NCBI RefSeq assembly: GCF_000413935.1
Contig: NZ_KE340378.1
Coordinates: 340,627 to 404,626 of the forward strand
From: Acinetobacter colistiniresistens
GTDB taxonomy: Bacteria; Pseudomonadota; Gammaproteobacteria; Pseudomonadales; Moraxellaceae
Reading direction: 5' to 3'
DNA length: 64,000 nucleotides
Shown: positions 16,840-25,839 of the stretch, piece by piece
Layout of the letters: each line of letters opens with the position of its first letter
How positions within the stretch are numbered: position 1 is the stretch's first letter
Program-made: the position numbers and the translations under genes
Notes under the pieces: generated by a model
What the model saw: only the letters and a program-made list of their open reading frames with translations
What the model was told of the DNA's origin: nothing
Databases searched by the model: none

Positions 16840-19044
16840 ATGCAAAATGATCAAGAGAATAAGTCTGGATTAGCCCGGTTAGGCACTATCTGGAATGATT
16901 GGATATCAACCTTCATTATTCTTGCTTTGTTGCTAATGACTTTGCTTATTGGTACAGGCGAAATGATTCACGGTCAGATGCTTCGTATGGGGGAGCGTCT
17001 TTACGGTGATCAAACAACAGGGATGCAATATTCGTTTTTACGTGCGGAACCTGAAAAACCATCTTGTGATCGACATCCAAACATTGATGCACAAGTTCAA
17101 GCGCAGATGAAAGCCAATGCTGCTGATGAGTTCGCCAGTATGTTTGGTGCTGCCTCTGAATCTGACGTTCGTGCATCTTTGTTGGCGGCACAACAACAAT
17201 GTGAAGAAAAATATCAGTTCTATGATAAAGCGATGAAGCACTTGGAACAGCATCCAAGTATTCGTACTTATCGTAAGGTAGAAACGACTTTCTTCGGTAT
17301 CTTTAAATACGGTACTGAAAATCAAACGGTTATTTTATTGATTATGGTGTTGTTTGCTTCAATTACAGCATCTTTACGTTATCACCATATCAGTTTACGT
17401 GCACCTAAAACCAAGATTGACTTCCGTGTTTATTCTGCGTTGATGGTTGCGGGTAATGCATTGCTCAGTTATTCCGTATTGAGCCAATATCATTCTGTAT
17501 TAAACTCTGGTGTAGAGGTTGCAGGCAAAACGACAGTATTGTACTGGTTGTGGATCGCCTTATTTGTATCTCTTACGATCATCAGTATTTTCCAGTTCAT
17601 TTTTATTCCCAAAACAGCACAGCCTAAAGGTAACTTTGGCTTGGCAGTGTTGAGTGTTCCGCTGTATGCCTTCATGTCTCTGGTGACAGGGATCGTATTT
17701 ACCTTCTTCATGGATTATCCAATGGGGCAAGGGATTTACTTGGGTATTTTGGTTGAGTTCTCGGGTATTTTCTTAAATCTGGCATTGTTCATCTGGGCAG
17801 GTATGTTGCTGACCCAAACCCGTGTCATGGATTTATTCTTAAATATCTTGCGTCCTTGGAACTTGGCCCCAGAAACCTTAACTTGGTTGATCTTGATTGC
17901 AGCCGCGATTCCTACGGCCTATACAGGCGCTTCAGGGATTTTCGTTATCGCAGCGGGTGCGATTATTTATAAAGAAGTGTGGAACTCGGGTGCACGCCGT
18001 CAATATGCCTTAGCGGTCTCAGCGATGTCAGGCTCTTTGGGTGTGGTGATTCGTCCATGCTTATTGGTCATCCTGATTTCAATGCTGGATAGCCGTCATG
18101 TGACATCGACTGAATTATTTGACCATGGTATCTATGTCTTCTGGTTAACAGCATTCATCTTCCTCGGAGTTTCTTTGATTCTTGCTGAAGAAAAATTCCG
18201 TGTGAACTCACCTAAAATTGCGGTTCCTGGCATGTTGCGTGCCTGCGTACCCGTGATTCCTTATGTGATCATTGGTTTTGCAGTAGTGATGTTCTACAAG
18301 CTGGCTTTAGATACTTCAATCAATGAATTTACCGCACCAATGATTTTACCGTTGGTGTTAATTGCAATGATCTTGTTTGACAAGCTATTCGCATCAAAAG
18401 TCGTGTCAGCACCTGTGGTTGACCCTAAGCATGAAGCATTGGTGCGTGAACATGAGAAAAAATCCGAGTTCTTGAAGAGCCATGATCCACATGGTAGCAA
18501 GAGCTTTGGTTTCGGTGGTGCATTACGTTTTGCAACTTCAGAAACAGTGGGGCATATCGGCGCATTAATCTTGTTGATGGCTTTGTCTGCGAGCGTGGGT
18601 GGTTTAATCGAACGTGCAGAAGTGGTTGAGTTATTACCGACACACTTGGGCAATATCTATATTTCACTTGCCTTCATTGCGTTGTTACTTGCGATTATTG
18701 GGATGACCACCGATCCATTTGGTGCGGTGATTCTGGTTGCTGCGACGGTTGCGCCAGTGGCCTACGAAAATGGCATCCATCCGATCCACTTCTGGATGAT
18801 CGTATTGGTGGCATTCGAATTTGGTTATGTAACACCGCCTGTTGCCTTGAACCACTTGCTGACGCGACTTTCCGTCGGGGATGAAGAGGTCTCGGCTGCC
18901 GATCGGGAGGCAAAAGAAAAATACACCAGTTTCTACTTCCGTTATGAGCGTTGGTTATTGCCGATTATCGTCTTGTTCTCATCGCTGGTATTGGTGACGT
19001 ATGCGCCGTATATCTTCCAGATGTTTGGTTGGTATAAACATTAA
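16840..19044 (+). CDS. Fused TRAP transporter permease (DctQM type), copy 2
   Basis: A 734-residue paralogue of the preceding permease with the same plan: helix 1, an extracytoplasmic-sized soluble insert with the same two cysteines (KPSCDRHP, QQQCEEKYQF), three helices and a DctM-like half (AIPTAYTGASGIFVIAAGA, TDPFGAVILVAAT, VTPPVALNHLL). The two copies are alike over nearly the whole length, so they arose by tandem duplication including the leader. Copy 2 uses CGT and GGT more consistently than copy 1, which hints at stronger expression. Import substrate unknown; no binding protein gene lies next to it. Confidence 0.85.
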   Translation: MQNDQENKSGLARLGTIWNDWISTFIILALLLMTLLIGTGEMIHGQMLRMGERLYGDQTTGMQYSFLRAEPEKPSCDRHPNIDAQVQAQMKANAADEFASMFGAASESDVRASLLAAQQQCEEKYQFYDKAMKHLEQHPSIRTYRKVETTFFGIFKYGTENQTVILLIMVLFASITASLRYHHISLRAPKTKIDFRVYSALMVAGNALLSYSVLSQYHSVLNSGVEVAGKTTVLYWLWIALFVSLTIISIFQFIFIPKTAQPKGNFGLAVLSVPLYAFMSLVTGIVFTFFMDYPMGQGIYLGILVEFSGIFLNLALFIWAGMLLTQTRVMDLFLNILRPWNLAPETLTWLILIAAAIPTAYTGASGIFVIAAGAIIYKEVWNSGARRQYALAVSAMSGSLGVVIRPCLLVILISMLDSRHVTSTELFDHGIYVFWLTAFIFLGVSLILAEEKFRVNSPKIAVPGMLRACVPVIPYVIIGFAVVMFYKLALDTSINEFTAPMILPLVLIAMILFDKLFASKVVSAPVVDPKHEALVREHEKKSEFLKSHDPHGSKSFGFGGALRFATSETVGHIGALILLMALSASVGGLIERAEVVELLPTHLGNIYISLAFIALLLAIIGMTTDPFGAVILVAATVAPVAYENGIHPIHFWMIVLVAFEFGYVTPPVALNHLLTRLSVGDEEVSAADREAKEKYTSFYFRYERWLLPIIVLFSSLVLVTYAPYIFQMFGWYKH

Positions 19045-19055
19045 GCGTTGAAACT

Positions 19056-19082
19056 AAAAAGCACCTTCGGGTGCTTTTTTAT
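19056..19082 (+). terminator. Terminator after TRAP permease 2
   Basis: AAAAAGCAC and GTGCTTTTTT pair around CTTCGG, with a strong T run. Confidence 0.9.
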
Positions 19083-19108
19083 TGTTATTTTATTGAATAG
19101 GTTAATCT

Positions 19109-19417
19109 ATGAAAGCATTGAGCCAAGAAGAATATCAGGCAACCTTTTTCCCTCCCATGTTAGATGTTACGGAGAGTGCCGAGGAAATTGTAGATTTATG
19201 GGGCTATGCTGATGCTGTGATTGAACAACGGTACCATTCCTGTACGGCTTGGGAATGGTATGTGAAAAATATTTATGAAACTCAAGATGGACAATTCCAG
19301 CATCTCAATATTCCAGTACCTCTAAATAACACGTATCTTGTGGTCGTTGTTGATAAGCCGAAACGGGAAATTCTAGGTCACTATGTACTGGATTTACACC
19401 CTGATCCAAAGTCATGA
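19109..19417 (+). CDS. Hypothetical protein
   Basis: A 102-residue soluble acidic protein beginning MKALSQEEYQATFFPPM and rich in aromatic residues (HSCTAWEWYVKNIYE). The C-terminal part (NNTYLVVVVDKPKREILGHYVLDL) looks like a beta-hairpin. No signal peptide, membrane helix or known motif was recognised. The ribosome site is weak. It ends 2 bases from the end of the convergent transporter gene. Confidence 0.6.
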   Translation: MKALSQEEYQATFFPPMLDVTESAEEIVDLWGYADAVIEQRYHSCTAWEWYVKNIYETQDGQFQHLNIPVPLNNTYLVVVVDKPKREILGHYVLDLHPDPKS

Positions 19418-19419
19418 AC

Positions 19420-20301
19420 TTACAATACTGACTTTTTTGACCTTTGTATTAAAGGGCTACATAACAAAATCGCTGAGAGAATAATGCCAAAACCAATCAC
19501 GCTATATAAATCAGGCACTTCATTCCACAGTAAAAAGCCCCAAAGTCCTGCAAAGATAATTGCAATATAGTTGACGGGTGCAATCTGCCCAGCAGGGGCA
19601 AGGCGATAGGCATGTGACATAAATATCTGGCTGACATTGGCTAGTACACCTGCACCAATCAAAAACAATAATTCTTGTAAATGATAAGGGCGCCATACCC
19701 AAAACATCGGAATGACAGACAATAAAGAACCAATCAAGCAGAAATAAAACACAATACGTTCAGGCGGTTCGGTTTGAGTCAGGGCACGTACTGTGACAAA
19801 GGCCATCGAGGCCAACAGGCTGGAGCTGATCCCGACAACAGAAATCCAGTTGAATAAGCCTTGATCAGGCTTGGCGACACAGAACACCCCGATAAAGCCG
19901 AGTACTGCGGCGAGCAACATTGCCGTGGTGACTTTTTCTTTGAGAAATAGCCAGGCAATCAGCGGAATAAAAATCGGAGATGAGTAGGTAAACACCATGG
20001 CATTGGAAAGTTTTAAATGGGCAATGGCATAGAAAAAGCCGTACATGGCCGCCAATCCGACAATACTGCGCCAAGTATGCATCCACAGTTTTTCTGTTTT
20101 TACAAAACTGGTTCCTTGTTTAAAGATAAAAGGCAAAAACAGGATCAACCCAACCACATTGCGGAAAAATACAATGGTGTAGTTATCGACGCTATGTGAA
20201 GCATAACGAATACAAATGCCCATCACAGAGAAAAGCAGCGCAGAAATGGTAAGGCAACCAATCGCCATCATCAGGTTGCGATTGGTGTGTTGAGCATCCA
20301 T
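19420..20301 (-). CDS. DMT-superfamily (EamA) transporter
   Basis: A 293-residue protein with about ten helices in two EamA repeats (first repeat ending LGFIGVFCVAKPDQG, second ending GFGIILSAILLCS). EamA proteins export amino acids, metabolites or drugs; the substrate cannot be told. It is encoded downstream of, and in the same direction as, the AraC-type regulator gene, with 90 bases between them, so it may share its control. Confidence 0.82.
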   Translation of the reverse strand: MDAQHTNRNLMMAIGCLTISALLFSVMGICIRYASHSVDNYTIVFFRNVVGLILFLPFIFKQGTSFVKTEKLWMHTWRSIVGLAAMYGFFYAIAHLKLSNAMVFTYSSPIFIPLIAWLFLKEKVTTAMLLAAVLGFIGVFCVAKPDQGLFNWISVVGISSSLLASMAFVTVRALTQTEPPERIVFYFCLIGSLLSVIPMFWVWRPYHLQELLFLIGAGVLANVSQIFMSHAYRLAPAGQIAPVNYIAIIFAGLWGFLLWNEVPDLYSVIGFGIILSAILLCSPLIQRSKKSVL

Positions 20302-20391
20302 AGCGATTCGGGTATTGGAAGATTGCGCTTATTTTATGCTCCTGTAAGGATGAAAGGAATGAGATTCTTCACCAATCTATGCTCAGGACAC

Positions 20392-21162
20392 TTAACTCAA
20401 TGTGTCAGAGAATTTTTTAAGATAATCACTCGGTGTCATGCTGGTTTCACGCTTAAACATGGCACTAAAGGCACTCGGACTGTCATAGCCCAAGTCCAAG
20501 GCAACATTTAAAACGGGTTTATTCAGGGCTAAATCAATCATGGCTTGCATCAGTTTGGCTTGACGTACCCAGTGAGAGAAATGCAGTCCAGTTTCTTTTT
20601 GGAAATGTCGTGCCAGTGTTTTGCTACTGATATGCAGTTGCTGTGCCGTCTCTTCGAGCCCCCAGTCTAAGGCCAAATTGTTTTTAATCCTTTGGCACAG
20701 TTGCAGCAGCTTAGGGCTTTGAGGGTCGGGTAAGTTAAAAGCCAAAGCAGGTAATAAGCGCACTTCATCCAGAATGAGTTGCAGCAGTCTTTCATCACGA
20801 CTATTCGGCTGGATGGCTGTTTTGATCTGCATTGCGCTACTCATTAGCTCTCGTAGTAAAGCAGGAATGGCAACCACACGGCATTCTGAACTCTGTGCTG
20901 AGGTTTCTATAAAAATCCCTCGGGCTTTGACATCACCACTACTGAGCAGGGCATGTGGTTTATGCGCTGGAATCCAGACACCGCGTCCAGGTGGGGTAAT
21001 CCAAATGCCTTCATGCGTTTGCACCCGTATCACGCCAGAAAGAGTATGAATCAATTGAATTCGGTCATGACTATGCCAATCCTCAATATGCCCATGCGGA
21101 TAGTTTTCCGAAAAAGCATAAACGGGATAGTCCAAGAAGCCATGTTGAAAATTTTTTCCCAT
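20392..21162 (-). CDS. AraC-family transcriptional regulator with N-terminal cupin
   Basis: A 256-residue protein. The N-terminal half has a cupin-type segment (HSHDRIQLIHTLSGVIRVQT, WITPPGRGVWIPAHKPHAL) that senses a small molecule. The C-terminal half has the two AraC helix-turn-helix motifs (ETAQQLHISSKTLARHFQKE and VALDLGYDSPSAFSAMFKRE). It lies between two DMT transporter genes and is divergent from the right-hand one, across a 39-bp inverted-repeat region, so it probably regulates that exporter and itself. Confidence 0.88.
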   Translation of the reverse strand: MGKNFQHGFLDYPVYAFSENYPHGHIEDWHSHDRIQLIHTLSGVIRVQTHEGIWITPPGRGVWIPAHKPHALLSSGDVKARGIFIETSAQSSECRVVAIPALLRELMSSAMQIKTAIQPNSRDERLLQLILDEVRLLPALAFNLPDPQSPKLLQLCQRIKNNLALDWGLEETAQQLHISSKTLARHFQKETGLHFSHWVRQAKLMQAMIDLALNKPVLNVALDLGYDSPSAFSAMFKRETSMTPSDYLKKFSDTLS

Positions 21163-21188
21163 CTTGAAAGATATCCTGAATAGATTGT

Positions 21189-21227
21189 CTGTTTTTCGAT
21201 AGTAGTCGTCTTGTTATCGAGAAACAG
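21189..21227. promoter_or_regulatory. Inverted-repeat operator between araC-type gene and DMT transporter
   Basis: CTGTTTTTCGATA (21189-21201) and TATCGAGAAACAG (21215-21227) are inverted repeats with 12 of 13 positions matching and a 13-base spacer. It lies in the 119-base divergent intergenic region, placed to control both promoters. Binding by the adjacent AraC protein is inferred. Confidence 0.6.
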
Positions 21228-21281
21228 TGCATTGATTATTTTTTAGCATGATTGGTACTGCAATGTATAGGTGTCTAGATC

Positions 21282-22196
21282 ATGTTTCAGAAAGCGTATT
21301 TTTATCCCTTATTGGCCATTTTGTTTTGGGCGGGCAATGTGGTGGTGTCGAAAATGGCCAGTCATGCCATTTCTCCTGTGGCGATTACATTTTATCGTCT
21401 GGTGTTGGCGCTTACTGTCATGAGTACCTTTGTGCTGATTCCGGTCTGGAGAAATCGAAAAACCATTCAGCAGTACTGGAAGCAATTGGCATTAGGTGGC
21501 TTTCTGTCCGTGTCTCTATTCCAGTTCTTGTCTTATCAGGCGGCATCGACCACAACGGCCACCAATATGGCGATTGTGACGGCATTGATTCCTTTGCTGA
21601 CCATGATTTTAAGTAGCGTGATGCTGAAAGATCGGCTGAGTTACGGCATGTTGTTTGGCGGTGCCTTATCTTTCTATGGCATCTTGTATTTGTTAAGTCA
21701 TGGTTCAATTACAGATATCTGGAAGCAAGGGGTACATTTGGGTGATGGCTTGATGCTGATTGCTGCGGCAGGTTATGCCTTATATGGGGTGTTATTGAAG
21801 CGTTGGAAAATGCCAATTCCTGCATGGCAATCGAATTTTGTGCAATCCAGTTTTGCGATTGTCTATGTATTGCCTTTCTTTATCTTTTTGCCTGCTTCGC
21901 AGATGCAATTGAACCAACAGACTATTCCCTTAATTGTCTATGCCAGTATTTTTTCCTCCGTGCTGTTGTCTTATTTATGGATAGAAGGGGTGAGACATTT
22001 AGGGCCGAATCGGAACAGTATTTTTATGAATCTATTGCCTTTATTTACTGCGTTGATTGCGGTGGCCTTGCTGGGTGAGCATTTACAGATGTTCCACTAC
22101 ATCGGTGGTGGTTTAACTTTGCTAGGCATTCTAATTGCACAGACGATTCAAAAGCCAATTCAGTTTAAACAAGCTGCCAAGCAAATTTTAGATTGA
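21282..22196 (+). CDS. DMT-superfamily (EamA) transporter
   Basis: A 304-residue inner-membrane protein with two EamA repeats: AILFWAGNVVVSKMASHAISPVAI at the start, SYLWIEGVRHLGPNRNSIFMNLLPLF and YIGGGLTLLGILIAQ in the second half. Family members export metabolites or amino acids. It is divergent from the AraC-type regulator and is probably its target. It ends just before a terminator. Confidence 0.85.
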   Translation: MFQKAYFYPLLAILFWAGNVVVSKMASHAISPVAITFYRLVLALTVMSTFVLIPVWRNRKTIQQYWKQLALGGFLSVSLFQFLSYQAASTTTATNMAIVTALIPLLTMILSSVMLKDRLSYGMLFGGALSFYGILYLLSHGSITDIWKQGVHLGDGLMLIAAAGYALYGVLLKRWKMPIPAWQSNFVQSSFAIVYVLPFFIFLPASQMQLNQQTIPLIVYASIFSSVLLSYLWIEGVRHLGPNRNSIFMNLLPLFTALIAVALLGEHLQMFHYIGGGLTLLGILIAQTIQKPIQFKQAAKQILD

Positions 22197-22208
22197 AGGG
22201 GATGAGAA

Positions 22209-22242
22209 TAAAAAAAGCATTAACTTCTGTTAATGCTTTTAT
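22209..22242. terminator. Bidirectional terminator
   Basis: AAAAGCATTAAC pairs exactly with GTTAATGCTTTT around TTCT, with A and T runs on either side. It serves the DMT transporter from the left and the minus-strand prlC operon from the right. Confidence 0.9.
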
Positions 22243-22245
22243 TTA

Positions 22246-22695
22246 TCAAGACTTACTTTGTGCCGCAATTTGGGCTTCTAGCAGCTTGATTTGATCTTCT
22301 TTCAATTTCAGCAGAGTGTCAACATCGTTATGTTGTTGCTTTAATTCATGCTGCTGGTCTTGCAATTGTTGATGAATATCATCCAGTTTGGCAATTTCTT
22401 CTTTTGCCAGACTATCATTTGCAGGCAATGGCTCTTTCACAATCGATTCTTCAACCAATTGGATTGGAGCAGCAACATCACTTGTCGCGGTGCTCACCTC
22501 ATCAGACGTAGCAGCTTCTGGTTGCGCTGGGGCAACAGTTTTTTCTGCAACAGGCTGAGCAGGTGCAGAGGTTGCAGCTTGCTGATCTTTTTGAGCTAAA
22601 AACCATTGGACAGCAAGGAACAGCACCACAACAACACTCATTCCACCAATTATTATCCATAATAATTTGGAATTTTCTGTTTGGTATGCGGACAT
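22246..22695 (-). CDS. Single-span membrane protein with coiled coil
   Basis: A 149-residue protein starting MSAYQTENSKLLWIIIGG. One membrane helix (about residues 11-33) is followed by a proline- and alanine-rich linker (residues 40-95) and a glutamine-rich coiled coil (IAKLDDIHQQLQDQQHELKQ, then LLKLKEDQIKLLEAQIAAQ). The chosen ATG has an AGAAGG site at good distance; a longer TTG-started frame is less likely. It is the last gene of a prlC-yheV operon. The linker-plus-coil plan suggests a periplasmic tether, but no function is known. Confidence 0.65.
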   Translation of the reverse strand: MSAYQTENSKLLWIIIGGMSVVVVLFLAVQWFLAQKDQQAATSAPAQPVAEKTVAPAQPEAATSDEVSTATSDVAAPIQLVEESIVKEPLPANDSLAKEEIAKLDDIHQQLQDQQHELKQQHNDVDTLLKLKEDQIKLLEAQIAAQSKS

Positions 22696-22708
22696 CACTT
22701 TAAACCTT

Positions 22709-22915
22709 CTAGTCAAAATGACGAGGTTTGAATTGTATCACCCCAATTTCATCTGGCTCAGGGGGTTGCGCCTGTTCCACGTGGGTCGGGCGCTTTTCGC
22801 TATAAGCACATTCGATACATTCAATCCACTCGTCATCCACAGTGATGATCTTAACCACACGATCTAAGGCTCCACATTTTGGGCATTTTGCGCCCGCGAT
22901 GAACTGTCTTTTCAT
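22709..22915 (-). CDS. yheV: YheV-family zinc-ribbon protein
   Basis: A 68-residue protein with two CxxC-type pairs (AKCPKCG and ECIECAY), a zinc-ribbon fold expected to bind one zinc ion. The sequence MKRQFIAGAKCPKCGALDRV resembles the YheV family of uncharacterised gammaproteobacterial proteins. It follows prlC by 38 bases and precedes the coiled-coil gene by 13, so the three form an operon. Confidence 0.85.
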   Translation of the reverse strand: MKRQFIAGAKCPKCGALDRVVKIITVDDEWIECIECAYSEKRPTHVEQAQPPEPDEIGVIQFKPRHFD

Positions 22916-22953
22916 GTCAGTTAATTACACCCTGTGAACAATAATGACGTAGT

Positions 22954-24993
22954 TTAAGCGGTTTTATCGGTGTTCGTCCAACCTTGATGGCGTAATAATG
23001 CATCTATTTTCGGTTCTCTTTTTCGGAAATTGCGAAACGCATCAAGTGCTGTATCTTTTCCGCCAACTGCTAGAATAAACTTTCTAAACTCTTTTCCAGT
23101 CTCGGTATTAAAAATACCTTCGCTTTCGAAACGATCGAAGGCATCACTGGCTAAAACTTCTGCCCATTTATAAGAGTAATAACCTGCCGCATAACCGCCT
23201 GCAAAAATATGACTAAAGCTGTGCTGGAAGCGGTTATAAGCTACCGCAGGAACCACAGCAAATTGATCGCGGATATCGTCCAATGTCGCTTGGATTTGCT
23301 GACTGTTTAAGGCTGGTGCTTGGCGGTGAATGCTGAGATCAAACAATGCAAATTCAATCTGACGCAAGGTTTGCATGCCAGACTGGAAGAAACGTGCATT
23401 GAGTAAGGCAGATAGCAATTCTTGCGGTAAGGTTTGTTTGGTTTCAGTGTGTTCGCTAAGTACATCTAAACTTTCATTGTCCCATGCCCAGAATTCCATA
23501 AACTGGCTTGGTAATTCCACTGCATCCCACGCCACGCCATGAGTACCTGCAACCGAGATATTATCTACTTCAGTTAGCATGTGATGTAGGCCATGACCAA
23601 ACTCATGAAATAAGGTAATCACTTCATCGTGGGTGAGGAGCGCAGGTTGATCGCCAATTGGTGGGGTAAAGTTACACAACATATAACAAATTGGTTTTTG
23701 TAGACCATTGACCGTTTGTACACGAGAACGGAAACCGCTCATCCATGCACCACCACGTTTGCCGTTACGGGCATATAAGTCAAAGTAGAAACCGCCGACC
23801 ACTTGGCCTTGATCTTCAATTTCGAAATAACGGACATCATCTTGCCAGACAGGGGCTTGGCGTTCAACGATCTGGATTCCGTAAAGGCGTTGTACGATCT
23901 GGAATAAACCTTGTATCACTTTTGGTGCAGGGAAATAGGGTTTAAGCGCTTCTTGTGAAAGATTGAACTGTTGTTGTTTCAACTTCTCAGAATAGTAGGT
24001 TGCATCCCACGGTTTTAAGTCTGCAATACCATCTTGTTGTGCAATCGCTTTCAGTTCTGCAATTTCAGCGAGTGCAGGTGTACGCGCATGTTCTGCCAAA
24101 TCAACCAAGAATTGATTCACCGTTTCAACATCAGGTGCCATTTTACTGGCAAGGGAATATTCAGCGAAGTTGTTGAAACCAAGCAGTTGCGCCATTTCTT
24201 GGCGTAAGCTCAGGATTTCTTCCATCGCAGGGGTATTATCAAATTCAGTCTTGTCAGATTGTTCTGAGGCACGGGTAACATAGACCTTATACAGCTCTTC
24301 TCTTAATTCACGATCATCCGCATAGGTCATAATTGCAAAATAAGCAGGGAAGTCGAGTGTGGCAACGGCTTGTTCAAGCTCACGTTGTTGTCCGTATTGT
24401 TTTAACAATTCAACACTGCTTTGCGGTAGACCTTTGAGTTGTGCTTCGGTTAATGGCTTGAAGTAGGCTTGGGTTGCATCGAGAACATGATTGGAAAAGT
24501 CTGAAGACAGCTGGGATAAACGAGCCGAGATTTCAGCGTAACGCTTTTTGGCTTCGCCTTCGAGTGCAACACCTGACAGTTTAAAGTCACGTAACGTGAG
24601 TTTGATCGCACTTTGCTGTGCTTCGCTCAGCGTTTGTAAGACTGTACTGTCGTGAATCTGTTGATAGGTTTGATATAACGCCGTATGTTGTCCAAGCTGC
24701 GTATAATACTCACTTAAACTTGGTAACAGCGCTTGATACACTTCACGGGTTTCAGCATTGTTCATGACTGCATTCAGATGCGACAAAATGCCCCACGATT
24801 CACTCATGTTATTTTCAAGTTGATCGACTTCTGCCAAGGTTGCCAATTGGGCTTCAGGGCTTTGCGGAACTTCATTGAGTTGGTTTAAGAAGTTTTGACC
24901 GTTTTGAATGGTCTGTTCAATCTGTTGTTTTAAATCGGCAAGTTGAATTTGATCAAATTGAGGAACGGGAAGCGTCGCTTGTTGGAGTGTCAT
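22954..24993 (-). CDS. prlC: Oligopeptidase A (M3-family zinc metallopeptidase)
   Basis: A cytoplasmic M3 peptidase of 679 residues that degrades short peptides, including cut signal peptides. The zinc site HEFGHGLHH is near residue 462, and the family context MLCNFTPPIGDQPALLTHDEV precedes it. The C-terminal VPAVAYNRFQHSFSHIFAGG carries the tyrosine region used for substrate binding. A frame ten codons longer opens at 25023, but the residues from MTLQQATLPVPQFDQ match the usual start, and neither has a strong ribosome site. It is followed by yheV. Confidence 0.9.
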   Translation of the reverse strand: MTLQQATLPVPQFDQIQLADLKQQIEQTIQNGQNFLNQLNEVPQSPEAQLATLAEVDQLENNMSESWGILSHLNAVMNNAETREVYQALLPSLSEYYTQLGQHTALYQTYQQIHDSTVLQTLSEAQQSAIKLTLRDFKLSGVALEGEAKKRYAEISARLSQLSSDFSNHVLDATQAYFKPLTEAQLKGLPQSSVELLKQYGQQRELEQAVATLDFPAYFAIMTYADDRELREELYKVYVTRASEQSDKTEFDNTPAMEEILSLRQEMAQLLGFNNFAEYSLASKMAPDVETVNQFLVDLAEHARTPALAEIAELKAIAQQDGIADLKPWDATYYSEKLKQQQFNLSQEALKPYFPAPKVIQGLFQIVQRLYGIQIVERQAPVWQDDVRYFEIEDQGQVVGGFYFDLYARNGKRGGAWMSGFRSRVQTVNGLQKPICYMLCNFTPPIGDQPALLTHDEVITLFHEFGHGLHHMLTEVDNISVAGTHGVAWDAVELPSQFMEFWAWDNESLDVLSEHTETKQTLPQELLSALLNARFFQSGMQTLRQIEFALFDLSIHRQAPALNSQQIQATLDDIRDQFAVVPAVAYNRFQHSFSHIFAGGYAAGYYSYKWAEVLASDAFDRFESEGIFNTETGKEFRKFILAVGGKDTALDAFRNFRKREPKIDALLRHQGWTNTDKTA

Positions 24994-25023
24994 TGTATTT
25001 TTGCCATATTCATCTTTAAACAT

Positions 25024-25311
25024 AGTTATAGATGTAGGGCTTCAGAGGGGAGAAATCAAGTGTGACTATGCTTCATCTCTCATATTTAGATTAATTTCCT
25101 CTATTCATAAACATGTATATGTATTTTAAATCATGGCTGTCAATCGTTGATGGGGATATTTATGAGTTATGGTGATGAGTAGAGACAGCTCATCTTCAGA
25201 ATGGCAATTTTAATGAAAAATCATTTCGTGATAAACTTATACCAAAGAACAATTTAACCAATGAATTTCTGTAGAACAATTCGAGTCTAGATCAGTTAAA
25301 CCGTAATCATT
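25024..25311. other. Intergenic region upstream of prlC
   Basis: AT-rich, with no supported gene. It should hold the prlC promoter and lies ahead of the decayed small gene. Confidence 0.4.
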
Positions 25312-25712
25312 ATGCTAAAAAAGATTAGTGCCCTTGTTTTATTTTTGTCTGTATCTGTTCAAGTTGGGGCTACAGTAAATAATGCGATATATTGGCTCTA
25401 GAGGAACAGGAAGTCCATCTGCCAATGGTTCAGCCTCGACGCTGTTCTTTCTCGTATGTGGCACTGGGGCATTATATGTTTACTATAAATTATTCCTAAG
25501 CTGGATTAAACGTAAGAAAAATAGTGAAGAACCACAACGTTTATATGGTTTGGGCAATAATGCTGACAGTGTTTGGGCTGTTAGCATTGTTTGCATCGGG
25601 ACTCACTTTTGAAATACTGAGTAGTTTCGGTGGAAAAGAATTGGTATCGCAGATTTGGTATCTTGTTTTATTGGGCTTTTGGGGAGTACTTGTTTTTTTA
25701 GATAGAACTTGA
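25312..25712 (+). pseudogene. Probable frameshifted small membrane-protein gene
   Basis: Three short frames follow each other, each shifted by +1. The first gives a signal-peptide-like start (MLKKISALVLFLSVSVQVGA) and stops at 25399-25401. The second, from 25382, has a hydrophobic segment STLFFLVCGTGALYVYYKLF. The third, from about 25524, has two membrane segments (IMLTVFGLLALFASGLTFEI and WYLVLLGFWGVLVFLDRT). Joined, they would make one protein of about 130 residues with a signal and two or three helices. Two indels suggest decay. Three independent tiny genes or sequencing errors are alternatives. Confidence 0.45.
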
Positions 25713-25803
25713 TTGATCTTATTTGAACCAAACTGAGTTCAATGATTTTTCTTGACATAGCTCAATTTAAAAAATAGAGGTTAAGTTTTTGAAAATTCTA
25801 ATA

Positions 25804-25830
25804 AAGAAAGAGAGCCGAAGCTCTCTTAAT
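25804..25830 (-). terminator. Terminator after rnr
   Basis: AAAGAGAGC and GCTCTCTT pair around CGAA. On the minus strand the hairpin is followed by a T-rich run, directly after the rnr stop codon. Confidence 0.75.
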
Positions 25831-25839
25831 TTGTAAAAA

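Noticed and set aside
21248..22078. Additional frames overlapping the DMT transporter
   Set aside because: They lie in other frames of a well-supported membrane protein and carry no signals of their own.
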